From the NCBI GenBank assembly GCA_964568825.1, contig CAZMSA010000041.1:1-23187 (forward strand): 23,187 nt of DNA, given 5' to 3'. This document shows, piece after piece, positions 9,286 through 16,226 of the stretch. The notes beneath the pieces were generated by a model, which did no database searches, was not told where the DNA came from, and saw nothing but the letters and a program-made list of their open reading frames with translations. How positions within the stretch are numbered: the stretch's first letter is position 1; each line of letters starts with the position of its first letter. The DNA is from CAVVDT01 sp964568825 (lineage in GTDB: Bacteria > Pseudomonadota > Alphaproteobacteria > Rhizobiales > Aestuariivirgaceae). A program made the position numbers and the translations under genes.

Positions 9286-9291
9286 GACCGT

Positions 9292-9519
9292 TCAATCGTT
9301 GGCCGTCCCGGTCATTTTGCCGAGGACATGAACCCTGACGGCGCTCGACAGGTTGCGGTTGCCGCGGGCGGCATCGATCCTGGCGATCAGCGCCGCCAGC
9401 GAGCAGCCGTCGCGGCGCGCCAGGTCCTTCAAGGCCTGCCAGAACTCGGGCTCGAGCGACAGGCTGGTGCGGTGGCCGGCGATGGTGACGGAACGCTTGG
9501 CGAGCGGCGCCTCAGTCAT
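9292..9519 (-). CDS. Ribbon-helix-helix domain protein
   Basis: A 75-residue protein with the pattern of a short ribbon-helix-helix fold: a strand SVTIAGHRTSLSLEPEFW (10-27) followed by two helices (about 28-50). It resembles the RHH_4 family found widely in Hyphomicrobiales next to fumC. Such folds usually form DNA-binding dimers, but a regulatory role here is inference. It is the last gene of the fumC operon and overlaps the DUF4169 gene by eight bases (9512-9519), so translational coupling is likely. A weak GAAGCGCGAG precedes the ATG. It ends six bases from the AsmA stop with no terminator hairpin between them. Confidence 0.8.
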   Translation of the reverse strand: MTEAPLAKRSVTIAGHRTSLSLEPEFWQALKDLARRDGCSLAALIARIDAARGNRNLSSAVRVHVLGKMTGTAND

Positions 9520-9694
9520 CGTGCTCGCGCTTCAATTGATCAAGGCTGTGCCCGGCACGCTCGGTTTCGGCGCGCGAGGCCTCCTTTTCAGCCTTGGTGC
9601 GCCCGAAGCGGATGCGGTTCCGGCTGGCGGTCGCCTGCTTGTCGGCTCTCACCTTCAGCTTTCGCGCCCGCCGCAGATTGACGATCTCGGCCAT
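9512..9694 (-). CDS. DUF4169 family small basic protein
   Basis: A 60-residue, highly charged protein beginning MAEIVNLRRARKLKVRADKQ, the characteristic start of the DUF4169 family seen in Hyphomicrobiales directly downstream of fumarate hydratase. The rest is mainly Arg, Lys, Glu and Ala, predicted as one long helix. Its function is unknown. It starts four bases after the fumC stop and overlaps the ribbon-helix-helix gene at its own end, so the three genes almost certainly form one operon. No membrane segment or signal peptide is visible. Confidence 0.82.
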   Translation of the reverse strand: MAEIVNLRRARKLKVRADKQATASRNRIRFGRTKAEKEASRAETERAGHSLDQLKREHDD

Positions 9695-9698
9695 CGGC

Positions 9699-11090
9699 CT
9701 ACTTCGGCCCGATCATGTTTTCCGGACGCACCACGGCATCGAACTCCTCGGCCGTGACATAGCCGAGGCGCAAGGCCTCGTCCTTCAAGGTGGTGCCGCG
9801 CTTGTGGGCGGTCTTGGCGATCTCGGCTGCCTTGTCGTAGCCGATCTTCGGGGCCAGCGCGGTGACCAGCATCAAGGAACGCTCAAGGCCGGCCTTGATG
9901 TTGTCGACGCGCGGCTCAATGCCGGAAACGCAATGGTCGGTAAAGCTGCGGGCCGCATCGGCCATCAGACGCACCGACTGGAGGAAGTTGTAGGCCATCA
10001 CCGGGTTGAACACGTTGAGTTCGAAATGACCTTGCGAGTCGGCGAAGGTGAGGGTCGCATGGTTGCCGAAGATTTGCGTGCATACCATGGTGAGCGCCTC
10101 GCACTGGGTGGGGTTCACCTTGCCCGGCATGATGGAGGAGCCGGGCTCGTTTTCCGGCAACGCCAGTTCGCCCAAGCCCGAGCGCGGGCCGGAGCCGAGG
10201 AAGCGGATGTCGTTGGCGATCTTGAAGAGCGAGGCCGCCACGGTATTGATGGCACCATGGCTCATGACCATGGCATCGTGGGCGGCGAGCGCTTCGAACT
10301 TGTTGGGGGCGGTGGTGAACTTGAGGCCGGTAATCCTGGCGATATTGCGGGCGACCTTTTCGGCAAATCCCTTGGGTGCATTGAGGCCGGTGCCCACCGC
10401 AGTCCCGCCTTGCGCCAGTTGCATGAGCTGGGGGAGGGTCTGGCGGATGCGGGCGATGCCGTTTTCAACTTGAGCGGCATAGCCGGAAAACTCCTGGCCG
10501 AGCGTCAGCGGCGTGGCGTCCTGGGTGTGGGTGCGGCCGATCTTGATGATCTTCGCCCACTTCTTTGCCTTCTTGTCGAGCGCCTTGTGGAGATGGATGA
10601 GCGCGGGAAGCAGCCTCCGGGCAATTTCCTCCGAGCAGGCCACGTGCATGGCTGTCGGGTAGGTGTCGTTGGAGGACTGGCTCATGTTGACGTGATCGTT
10701 GGGATGCACCGGCGATTTTGATCCCATCTTGCCACCCAGCATTTCGATGGCGCGGTTGGAGATCACCTCGTTGGCGTTCATGTTGGACTGGGTGCCCGAT
10801 CCGGTCTGCCAGACGACAAGGGGAAAGTGATCGTCGAGCTTTCCGTCGATCACCTCCTGGGCAGCGGCGACGATGGCGGCCCCTACTTTCCTGTCGAGTC
10901 GTCCAAGCTGCATGTTGGTCTCAGCCGCCGCCCGCTTGACGATGCCGAGCGCCCGCACCACGGGGGCGGGCTGGCGTTCCCAGCCGATGCGGAAATTGCC
11001 GATGGAACGCTGGGCCTGGGCGCCCCAATAGCGGTCGGCGGGTACTTCGATGGGGCCAAAGGTGTCGGTCTCGATGCGGGTCTTGGTCAT
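9699..11090 (-). CDS. fumC: Class II fumarate hydratase (fumarase C)
   Basis: A 463-residue cytoplasmic enzyme of the citric acid cycle that interconverts fumarate and L-malate; it is iron-independent and tetrameric in its family. Landmarks are TGSGTQSNMNANEVISNRA (96-114), GRTHTQDATP (185-194, with H188 at the E. coli FumC position) and the superfamily signature GSSIMPGKVNP (317-327, with the catalytic S318). Length and numbering match E. coli FumC closely. The reading frame is open upstream to 11411, but I place the start at ATG 11090: GAGGGA lies six bases before it, conserved sequence begins there, and the extension is low-complexity Arg/Pro/Ser. DUF4169 and ribbon-helix-helix genes follow in the same operon. 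An SOS-box promoter lies about 520 bases upstream on the same strand, so some fumC transcription could respond to DNA damage; that is inference. Confidence 0.96.
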   Translation of the reverse strand: MTKTRIETDTFGPIEVPADRYWGAQAQRSIGNFRIGWERQPAPVVRALGIVKRAAAETNMQLGRLDRKVGAAIVAAAQEVIDGKLDDHFPLVVWQTGSGTQSNMNANEVISNRAIEMLGGKMGSKSPVHPNDHVNMSQSSNDTYPTAMHVACSEEIARRLLPALIHLHKALDKKAKKWAKIIKIGRTHTQDATPLTLGQEFSGYAAQVENGIARIRQTLPQLMQLAQGGTAVGTGLNAPKGFAEKVARNIARITGLKFTTAPNKFEALAAHDAMVMSHGAINTVAASLFKIANDIRFLGSGPRSGLGELALPENEPGSSIMPGKVNPTQCEALTMVCTQIFGNHATLTFADSQGHFELNVFNPVMAYNFLQSVRLMADAARSFTDHCVSGIEPRVDNIKAGLERSLMLVTALAPKIGYDKAAEIAKTAHKRGTTLKDEALRLGYVTAEEFDAVVRPENMIGPK

Positions 11091-11611
11091 GGTGGTCCCT
11101 CGCCGGGGTTGAAGCGCCTCGCGGCTTACCATGAGCGGCGTGGACGGTCCAGCCGTCAGGGCAGGCGGTTGCGGAATGATGTCTCGCGATGACGGGGGTG
11201 GTCGGAAATGGCAAGGCGCCGGGCATGGGCTCTCATCTTCCGCCGACCATCTGGATCGGGAAGTCCCGGGGGATGGGAAAAGCGCCGGTTCAGCGCTTGA
11301 CTGTTTAGAGGATGCGCATTGCCGGCGCTTTCCCCGTGGCCTTGTGAACGGGCGGCTGGAGTCTTTAACACGCAAAAGGCTCGCTCGACGGGCATGCCGG
11401 ATAACGGCCATTACAGGCCGGCCGGCACCAGTTCACCGCCAGGGTCAATGCCTTAAGCGCGCGTCCGGACCGTAGTATCCGGACCCCTGAGCTAGGACAC
11501 ACCCGCACCCCGGTCCGCCGTCATCCGTAGGGACTGCGAACGGAGAGCCACATCCGCCTCCCCGTGACCGGACGGCTCGCGAGCCACGCCCCGGGAGTAG
11601 GAGACCAACGG
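11091..11611 (-). other. Unassigned region downstream of an SOS-box promoter; possible structured RNA
   Basis: No convincing protein gene is visible in these 521 bases on either strand. Read on the minus strand, as the SOS-type promoter would transcribe it, the sequence is GC-rich with several short inverted repeats: GTCCGGA and TCCGGAC (11463-11469, 11478-11484) around an 8-base loop, TCCGT/ACGGA near 11525-11545, GCCGG/CCGGC around 11392-11425, and the terminator-like pair at 11279-11331. A ten-codon frame (11553 to 11521, MWLSVRSPYG) has GGGGAGG just upstream but only three bases of spacing. A frame from 11395 to 11156 lacks a ribosome binding site. The region could be a long fumC leader, a small RNA of about 0.3 kb, or decayed sequence. 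Confidence 0.4.
11279..11331 (-). terminator. Terminator-like inverted repeat
   Basis: AAAGCGCCGG (11279-11288) and CCGGCGCTTT (11322-11331) form a perfect 10-bp stem with a 33-base loop. Read on the minus strand, the 3' arm runs into TTTT and then CCC. The long loop and short U-run make this a weak candidate. If real, it would end the SOS-box transcript after roughly 330 bases, before fumC. Confidence 0.35.
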
Positions 11612-11645
11612 GAACAAACATAGAACATTATAGTCCGTTTGTCAA
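11612..11645 (-). promoter_or_regulatory. Promoter overlapped by an alphaproteobacterial LexA (SOS) box
   Basis: On the minus strand, TTGACA (11645 to 11640), a 17-base spacer and TATGTT (11622 to 11617) form a near-consensus sigma-70 promoter. The plus-strand bases 11612-11626 read GAAC-AAACATA-GAAC, i.e. GTTC-N7-GTTC on the minus strand, the LexA operator known from alphaproteobacterial recA, lexA and uvrA. The box covers the -10 element, the right place for repression. The predicted transcript starts near 11610 and runs towards fumC. An eight-base fixed pattern is expected about 0.7 times by chance in a window this size, but its overlap with a good promoter argues against chance. Confidence 0.6.
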
Positions 11646-11692
11646 GGATTATTTGTTGGGGGCAGTGATTTTGTTCCTCATGCTTCATCCCT

Positions 11693-11713
11693 ACACCTCA
11701 CACCTCACACCTC
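11693..11713. repeat. Three tandem copies of a 7-mer
   Basis: ACACCTC is repeated three times without interruption, followed by an imperfect continuation (atcctt). It lies between the SOS promoter and the large palindromic repeats, in sequence with no gene. I know no function for it. Confidence 0.6.
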
Positions 11714-11731
11714 ATCCTTCAACCCCATCAC

Positions 11732-11951
11732 CATCGTCATGCCGGGACTTGATCCCGGCATCCATGCCGTCGGGGCTGCGGCATGTGGCGGCGGTAGCGG
11801 AATGGACCCCGTGGTCAAGCCACGGGGTGACGGTTGTGGGGTGGGCGGCTGTGACTGAGGGGCCATGCCGTGCGGCCCCTGGGTGACAGCGATTGCGGGG
11901 CCATGCCGTGCGGCCCTTGGGTCGTCGGGTCACGCCCGACGATGACACTTT
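11732..11951. repeat. Palindromic intergenic repeat, copy 1 (220 bp)
   Basis: A non-coding mosaic of hairpins. ATGCCGGGA/TCCCGGCAT (11739-11761) has a CTTGA loop. ACCCCGTGG/CCACGGGGT (11806-11828) has a TCAAG loop. AGGGGCC/GGCCCCT flanks ATGCCGTGC, and TCGTCGGG/CCCGACGA lies near the end. Translated, it yields the 'PGLDPGIHA' type string that often appears as false genes in alphaproteobacteria, which marks it as a dispersed repeat rather than a gene. A second copy of equal length follows after 28 bases. Confidence 0.85.
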
Positions 11952-11979
11952 GGGGGCGCGGGGTCGCCAACCCACTCAT

Positions 11980-12199
11980 CATCGTCATGCCGGGACTTGA
12001 TCCCGGCATCCATGCCGCCGGGGTTGCGGCAGGCGGTGAGGCCAGCGGTATGGACCCCGTGGTCAAGCCACGGGGTGACGGTTGTGGGGTGGGCGGCTGT
12101 GACTGAGGGGCCATGCCGTGCGGCCCCTGGGTGACAGCGATTGCGGGGCCTTGTCGTGTGGCCCCTGGGTCGTCGGGTCAGGCCCGACGATGACACTTT
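11980..12199. repeat. Palindromic intergenic repeat, copy 2 (220 bp)
   Basis: Same order of hairpins as copy 1 and the same length, with long identical stretches (for example from 'atggaccccgtgg' to 'cagcgattgcggggcc') and scattered differences concentrated after the first hairpin and in the last 'ggggcc' unit. The final hairpin is followed by TTTTT on the plus strand. The copy ends 21 bases before the stop of the antiporter gene, so on the minus strand the repeats lie just downstream of that gene and might help end its transcript. Confidence 0.85.
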
Positions 12200-12220
12200 T
12201 TGGGGGAGGGCAGGTTGCGG

Positions 12221-13546
12221 TTATCGCTGGCGGCGATGCCAGGCCATGCGCAGGGCGCGTGCGTAGAGATAGGTGCGATCGAGCAGCCGCCGCAGCGCCG
12301 CAGAGCCTTCGCCAAGGCTAGCCAGTTCATCGCCATAGGCTTCGCCAAGCGCTGCCCGGTAGGTGGAGACGCCGGAGCGGGCAATGTCGTGGAAGCGCCG
12401 CGCGGCGGCCATCCAGGCCGGCGACAGGAGGATCGACAGGGCGATTACCGACAGGGCGAGGCGGTAGGTGTCGGCATCGAGAATGCGGTTCCTGAGGCCG
12501 ACGGCGGCCAGCACGAAGGAGAATTCGCCAATCTGCGACATCGACAGCCCCGCCGTCAGCGCCACGCCCAGCGGCAGCCCGACGAGGCGGGTCAGGGTGA
12601 CATTGATGACGGTCTTGAGCAGGATGACGCCGAGGGTGAACGACACCACCAGCACGATGTTGGCGAGGATGAAATGCAGGTCGATGAGCAGGCCGATGGA
12701 CAAGAAGAAAATGAACAGGAAGAGACTCTGCACCGGATAGGTGACCTCGATGGCCTCGGCGCGCAGCGTCGAGTTGGCCACCACCAGCCCGGCGATGAAG
12801 GCGCCGTAGGCCGGTGACAGGCCGAGGAAGCTGGAGATGGTGGCGGCGGTAAAGCACCAGGCGAGCGCCGCCAGGGCGATGACGTCGGGCTTGTCCTCCA
12901 GCACCTCGGTGAACGGCAGGCGGAATTTTCCCGGCTGGGCGAGGTAGTAGATGAGGCCGCCGAGGAGGCCGACCGCCAGCATCATCCGCAGCACCAGGTC
13001 CATCCCGAAGCCGCCCTCGCTGCCGAAACTGTTGGCGACGATCAGCATGGGCACGATGGCCATGTCCTGGGCGATCATGACGCCGACCGCGATGCGTCCG
13101 ACCGCGCTGCGCAATTCACCGATCTCTTCCAGAATCTTCAGGGTAACGGCGGTCGAGGAGACGGCGATCAGGAAGCCCAGCAGCAGCGTCTGCTCAAGCG
13201 TCCATCCGGCCAGCGCCCCGAACGCCCAGGTGATCACCAGGGCCGAGGCGATCTGGCCGGCGGCAATCAGGCTGGCGGGCTTGAGCACCAGCACAAAGGC
13301 GCGGATGGAGATTTCCATGCCGACGAGAAACAGCAGCAAAAGAACGCCCAGTTCGGCCAGAAGCTCGATGGAATGGGACTGTTGCACCAGGCCGAAACCG
13401 GTCGGCCCCAGCAACACGCCGGCTATGATGTAGCCGACGATGGGCGGCTGTCTGAGGCGCATGCAACCCAGCCCCAGCGCCACGGCCACCAGCGAGACGA
13501 GGGCGATCTGGTCGAGACTGGTCAGTTGCTGGTGAACAACATCCAT
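12221..13546 (-). CDS. Cation:proton antiporter, CPA2 (KefB/KefC-like) membrane domain only
   Basis: A 441-residue inner-membrane protein with about 12 hydrophobic segments of the monovalent cation:proton antiporter-2 family. GYIIAGVLLGPTGFG (38-52) and the central AQDMAIVP (159-166, Q160-D161) are family landmarks; the Asp corresponds to the ion-binding Gln-Asp pair of KefC-type proteins. LSPAYGAFIAGLVVANS is the second conserved half. KefB and KefC carry a C-terminal TrkA-N/RCK domain of about 200 residues; here only about 60 basic residues follow the last helix, so nucleotide or glutathione gating of the Kef kind seems absent. Potassium or sodium exchange for protons is a family-level inference. 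The ATG at 13546 has no clear ribosome binding site. Three hairpins occupy the 160 bases upstream. Confidence 0.88.
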   Translation of the reverse strand: MDVVHQQLTSLDQIALVSLVAVALGLGCMRLRQPPIVGYIIAGVLLGPTGFGLVQQSHSIELLAELGVLLLLFLVGMEISIRAFVLVLKPASLIAAGQIASALVITWAFGALAGWTLEQTLLLGFLIAVSSTAVTLKILEEIGELRSAVGRIAVGVMIAQDMAIVPMLIVANSFGSEGGFGMDLVLRMMLAVGLLGGLIYYLAQPGKFRLPFTEVLEDKPDVIALAALAWCFTAATISSFLGLSPAYGAFIAGLVVANSTLRAEAIEVTYPVQSLFLFIFFLSIGLLIDLHFILANIVLVVSFTLGVILLKTVINVTLTRLVGLPLGVALTAGLSMSQIGEFSFVLAAVGLRNRILDADTYRLALSVIALSILLSPAWMAAARRFHDIARSGVSTYRAALGEAYGDELASLGEGSAALRRLLDRTYLYARALRMAWHRRQR

Positions 13547-13565
13547 GCCGCATGGTGGCAGTTGA

Positions 13566-13582
13566 CCTTGCGTCGCGCAAGG
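13566..13582. repeat. Small hairpin upstream of the antiporter
   Basis: CCTTGCG and CGCAAGG form a perfect 7-bp stem with a TCG loop. On the minus strand it lies about 20 bases before the antiporter start codon, so it would fold in the leader of that mRNA. A role in translation control is possible but not shown. Confidence 0.4.
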
Positions 13583-13595
13583 TTCGGCGGCTCAG

Positions 13596-13639
13596 GATCA
13601 GCATGCCATTGGGTGCAGTAACCCAATGGCATGCTGATC
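13596..13639. repeat. Perfect 19-bp inverted repeat
   Basis: GATCAGCATGCCATTGGGT (13596-13614) and its exact reverse complement (13621-13639) surround a six-base loop, GCAGTA. There is no U-run after either arm, so it is not a classical intrinsic terminator. It lies between the stop of the PHP-family gene and the start of the antiporter, both on the minus strand. It could be a transcript-end hairpin, a leader structure or an operator. Confidence 0.7.
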
Positions 13640-13654
13640 GATTCCCATATGTTG

Positions 13655-13701
13655 AGCATGATGTTGTCCGAAAAGTGGATTCCACTTTTCGGCATCATGC
13701 T
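13655..13701. repeat. Nested palindrome of the rhizobial 'CCGAAAAGTGG' type
   Basis: Inner arms CCGAAAAGTGGA (13668-13679) and TCCACTTTTCGG (13681-13692) are separated by one base. Outer arms AGCATGATG (13655-13663) and CATCATGCT (13693-13701) pair perfectly, with TTGT unpaired on one side. Near-identical palindromes are scattered through Hyphomicrobiales intergenic regions. It stands five bases beyond the PHP-gene stop, where it could act as a transcript-end hairpin. Confidence 0.75.
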
Positions 13702-13705
13702 GCAG

Positions 13706-14641
13706 TCAGATCTCGTCGCGCCAGACGGGATTGGACCAGGCACGCCGGCCGGCGGCGTCGATGACGGCGACCCTCAGCCATGCCGTCTCACCGCCCGGCA
13801 GCCAGGTGTCGGAAAGCTTGTCGAGGTCGAAGGTGCCGCCGGTGATGTGGCGGCCGACGTGGGTGACGGTGCGCGAGGTGCCGCCCATGATGGTGATGGC
13901 GTTGACCGGCGAACAGGAAATCGAAACCTCCTTGCCGGTGACCGTCAGTTCGTGGATCTGCGGACCCTGGCTGGAATAGTAATGACCGGCCTTGAGGGCC
14001 TCCAGCACGGCATCGGGATCGAGGCTTTCAGCCTTGACGTGGACCCAGCCGCCAAAGGCATCGTAATCGCCATGGCGGAAGTGGGCATCGTCGGTGGCGA
14101 AGGCATTGAGGCGGCGGCCCTGGTTGAGCAACTGGTCGAGCAGATACCAGCCCTCGCCGCGGTCGTTTTCAACCGCGCAGCCGTGGTTGTAGATCTCGAC
14201 CGCGTGGGCGACGTCGATGGCCTCGCCGTCGGCGATGGTGAGTTGCGACCAGGAGGGATGGGCGATGCCGATGAAGCCGCCGGCGGCGGCGGCGCGGCGG
14301 GCGATTTCAGGGCCGGTCTCGGTTTCGCCGCACGGGGCAAAGTCGAGCGGCAGGCCGGCGCCGACGATATGCCACAACTCGCCGACCGCGGTATTGGGGG
14401 CGTGCAGTTCGGCCCCCAGCAGCGTGGTGAAGCGGTTGGAGCGCAAATGGCGGGTATCGGCAATGGGCCAGTCGAAGCGCTTGAGGAAGTGTTCCGACAG
14501 CATGAGGAAATCATAGCCGGCGTCCTGGTAGGCCTCGATCACCTTGTCCGGCGGCAGGGCACCGTCGGAAAGGGTCGAATGGGTGTGGAGGTTGCCGCGC
14601 CAGAAGCGGCCGGGTGAGGAAAAGGCGGCGATGTCGGTCAT
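13706..14641 (-). CDS. PHP-family metal-dependent hydrolase (CehA/McbA-like)
   Basis: A 311-residue protein with the PHP (polymerase and histidinol phosphatase) fold. NLHTHSTLSDG (17-27) is the first metal-binding motif; MLSEHF, IGIAHPSW and ATDDAH supply the remaining metal ligands in the usual order. Such enzymes hydrolyse phosphate esters, or carbamates in CehA/McbA; the natural substrate here is unknown. After about residue 220 a strand-rich segment follows (ELTVTGKEVSISCSPVNA and on), as in CehA-like proteins. The frame is open upstream to ATG 14722. I prefer ATG 14641 because the conserved domain starts close to it and the extension is Pro/His-rich, but neither start has a clear ribosome binding site. 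No signal peptide is visible. Confidence 0.8.
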   Translation of the reverse strand: MTDIAAFSSPGRFWRGNLHTHSTLSDGALPPDKVIEAYQDAGYDFLMLSEHFLKRFDWPIADTRHLRSNRFTTLLGAELHAPNTAVGELWHIVGAGLPLDFAPCGETETGPEIARRAAAAGGFIGIAHPSWSQLTIADGEAIDVAHAVEIYNHGCAVENDRGEGWYLLDQLLNQGRRLNAFATDDAHFRHGDYDAFGGWVHVKAESLDPDAVLEALKAGHYYSSQGPQIHELTVTGKEVSISCSPVNAITIMGGTSRTVTHVGRHITGGTFDLDKLSDTWLPGGETAWLRVAVIDAAGRRAWSNPVWRDEI

Positions 14642-14754
14642 GGAAGGGTGGGTCCAGCAGGTGTGAGGCTCAAGCAATGGGCTAGCATGGCGTTGCGGCG
14701 GCGGCACCACGGAAACCGACATCGCCGCGGCGTATTGTGACTATCACGATGCAG

Positions 14755-15729
14755 CTATTGCGCTTCCAGCACGGCCCGGCATTCCGGCGGCATCTGGGCC
14801 ATGGTGACCGGCGGCCTGGGTTTGGGCTTGGGCAGCGGCTTGACCGGCTTCACAGGTTTTGCCAGCTTCCAGGGCTTGTCGGATAGCCAGTAGGCCAGTT
14901 CGCTGCCGCAGCCGGTGCCGTCGCTGGGATGGGACTTGACCTGCGACTTGCAATTGCGTGCACCGGGCGTGCAGCTGATGCGGATGTGAATATGGTCGTA
15001 GTGGCCGTAATAGGGGCGCACCTTGGCAAGCCAGGCGCCCTTGCCGTGGGCCCATTCGCACATGAACTTCTTGATGGGCGGATGCACGAAGATGCGCTCG
15101 ACTTCCGAATAGGAGGCGGCGCGCTTGATGAGGCGTGCGTCGGCCTCGCTCCACAGTTTCGGATTGAGCTCGAAGCGGGTCTTGATGACCGACTGCGCCG
15201 ACATGGTCTCGCGTTCATGCGTGGTGAGCGTGTGGTCGGGCATCTGGGTGAGCCAGATGTCCACGTCGAGGCCGACCTGATGGCTGGCGTGGCCCGACGT
15301 CATGGGACCGCCGCGCGGTTGCGAGATGTCGCCGACCAGAAGGCCGTTCCAGCCGTCATTGGCGCGCGCCTGGGTGGCCAGACGCTCGATCAGGGAGATC
15401 AGCCGGGGCGTGCCCCAGTAGCGATTGCGGCTGGGCCGCATGACCTGCCAGGCAGGGCCGGTCAAAGGCAACGCCACGGCGCCGGCGAGGCAGCCGCGGG
15501 CGTAAAAGCCGATGGGTTGAGCCTCACCCCTGGTCGGGGTCTTCACGCGCCCGAAGAGGATCTTGGCCGGTATCTTGTCGGCCTTGTCGGTGGTCGACTT
15601 GCTGGCCACGACGATGGGGTCCCGGGTGGCGCTGTCGGGCTGGTCGCCGGCCGATTTCACGACCGGCGCCAAGGCGGTGGCCGCCAACGCCACGGCCAGG
15701 CCCCAGGCGGTGATGTGACTGGCGATCAT
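14755..15729 (-). CDS. mepA: Penicillin-insensitive murein endopeptidase
   Basis: A 324-residue, probably periplasmic, zinc peptidase of the MepA family (peptidase M74), which cleaves D-alanyl-meso-diaminopimelate cross-links in peptidoglycan. A signal peptide or anchor covers residues 1 to about 26. GGPMTSGHASHQVGLDVDIW (140-159) is the main motif, where H150 and D157 align with the zinc ligands of E. coli MepA. GHYDHIHIRISC (242-253) gives the second zinc motif. Paired cysteines (C80, C224, C253, C260, C274) may form disulfides. The last 40 residues add a Lys-Pro repeat tail (KPVKPVKPLPKPKPRPP), which could span or bind the wall. The gene overlaps sspB by four bases (ATGA), so the two are translationally coupled. 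Confidence 0.92.
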   Translation of the reverse strand: MIASHITAWGLAVALAATALAPVVKSAGDQPDSATRDPIVVASKSTTDKADKIPAKILFGRVKTPTRGEAQPIGFYARGCLAGAVALPLTGPAWQVMRPSRNRYWGTPRLISLIERLATQARANDGWNGLLVGDISQPRGGPMTSGHASHQVGLDVDIWLTQMPDHTLTTHERETMSAQSVIKTRFELNPKLWSEADARLIKRAASYSEVERIFVHPPIKKFMCEWAHGKGAWLAKVRPYYGHYDHIHIRISCTPGARNCKSQVKSHPSDGTGCGSELAYWLSDKPWKLAKPVKPVKPLPKPKPRPPVTMAQMPPECRAVLEAQ

Positions 15730-16226
15730 TTCTTGCGGAAGGCGTCGATCGATACGACCTTGGAGTCGTCGTTGGAGGCGGGAACCGGCGGCGTATCGCT
15801 GCCGTTGGCAACCACCTCCGGCAGTTCAGCGGGCGGCGATGCAGCTTCGCCTTGCTCGCCTTCTTCCTCGACAGCCGGCTCGAACTGCAGGCCGAACTGC
15901 ACATGCGGGTCGAGGAAGCCCTTGATGGCGGCAAACGGCACCACCAGGCGCTCGGGGATGTTGTCGAAGGAGAGCTCGGCCTGAAAATCGCGCTCGCGCA
16001 CGATCAGGTTCCAGAACTGATGCTGCAGGACGATGGTCATTTCCTCGGGATAGCGGTTCTTCAGCCGCTCGGAGATGTGCACCCCGGGATGGGTGGTCGA
16101 AAAGGCGATGAAGAAGTGATGTTCACCGGGCAGGCCCTCGCGCTCGACCTTGCGCAGGGCAAGCCGCACCACGCCACGCAGGGCTTCCTGGGCGAGGCTG
16201 GCATAGTTCATGAGGTCTTCGGCCAT
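15726..16226 (-). CDS. sspB: SspB-type ClpXP adaptor (stringent starvation protein B homologue)
   Basis: A 166-residue cytoplasmic protein of the alphaproteobacterial SspB family. In Caulobacter and relatives this adaptor binds ssrA-tagged proteins and delivers them to the ClpXP protease. The core (about 1-115) contains LAQEALRGVVRLAL, GLPGEHHFFIAF and a stretch from MTIVLQHQFWNL to VPFAAIKGFLDP, all strongly family-like. An acidic Pro-rich linker (about 119-150) leads to the C-terminal VVSIDAFRKK, a candidate ClpX-binding tail. I chose ATG 16226 rather than 16250 because GGAG lies five bases before it and family members begin MAED. mepA overlaps its end. The tmRNA gene, which makes the tag this adaptor reads, ends about 100 bases upstream on the same strand. 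Confidence 0.93.
   Translation of the reverse strand: MAEDLMNYASLAQEALRGVVRLALRKVEREGLPGEHHFFIAFSTTHPGVHISERLKNRYPEEMTIVLQHQFWNLIVRERDFQAELSFDNIPERLVVPFAAIKGFLDPHVQFGLQFEPAVEEEGEQGEAASPPAELPEVVANGSDTPPVPASNDDSKVVSIDAFRKK

Noticed and set aside
9594..10721. A 375-codon open frame opposite fumC.
   Set aside because: Antisense shadow of a highly conserved gene in GC-rich DNA; the peptide is Gly/Arg/His-rich with no domain.
11091..11411. A 107-residue N-terminal extension of fumC.
   Set aside because: Low-complexity Arg/Pro/Ser sequence with no match to fumarases; ATG 11090 has a good ribosome binding site and the normal family length.
11520..11615. Plus-strand strings resembling the end of a cobalamin riboswitch (CGCGAGCCA, then AGGAGACC).
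   Set aside because: The pieces are separated by an extra stretch, the conserved core upstream is missing, and no plus-strand gene follows for it to control.
11653..12196. Several open frames of 60-100 codons on both strands between fumC and the antiporter.
   Set aside because: They translate the palindromic repeats (PGLDPGIH-type strings) and have no ribosome binding sites.
13631..14617. A 328-codon open frame opposite the PHP-family gene.
   Set aside because: Antisense shadow; the minus-strand frame carries the metal-binding motifs.
14929..15984. A 351-codon open frame opposite mepA and sspB.
   Set aside because: It spans two overlapping conserved genes on the other strand and shows no motif of its own.
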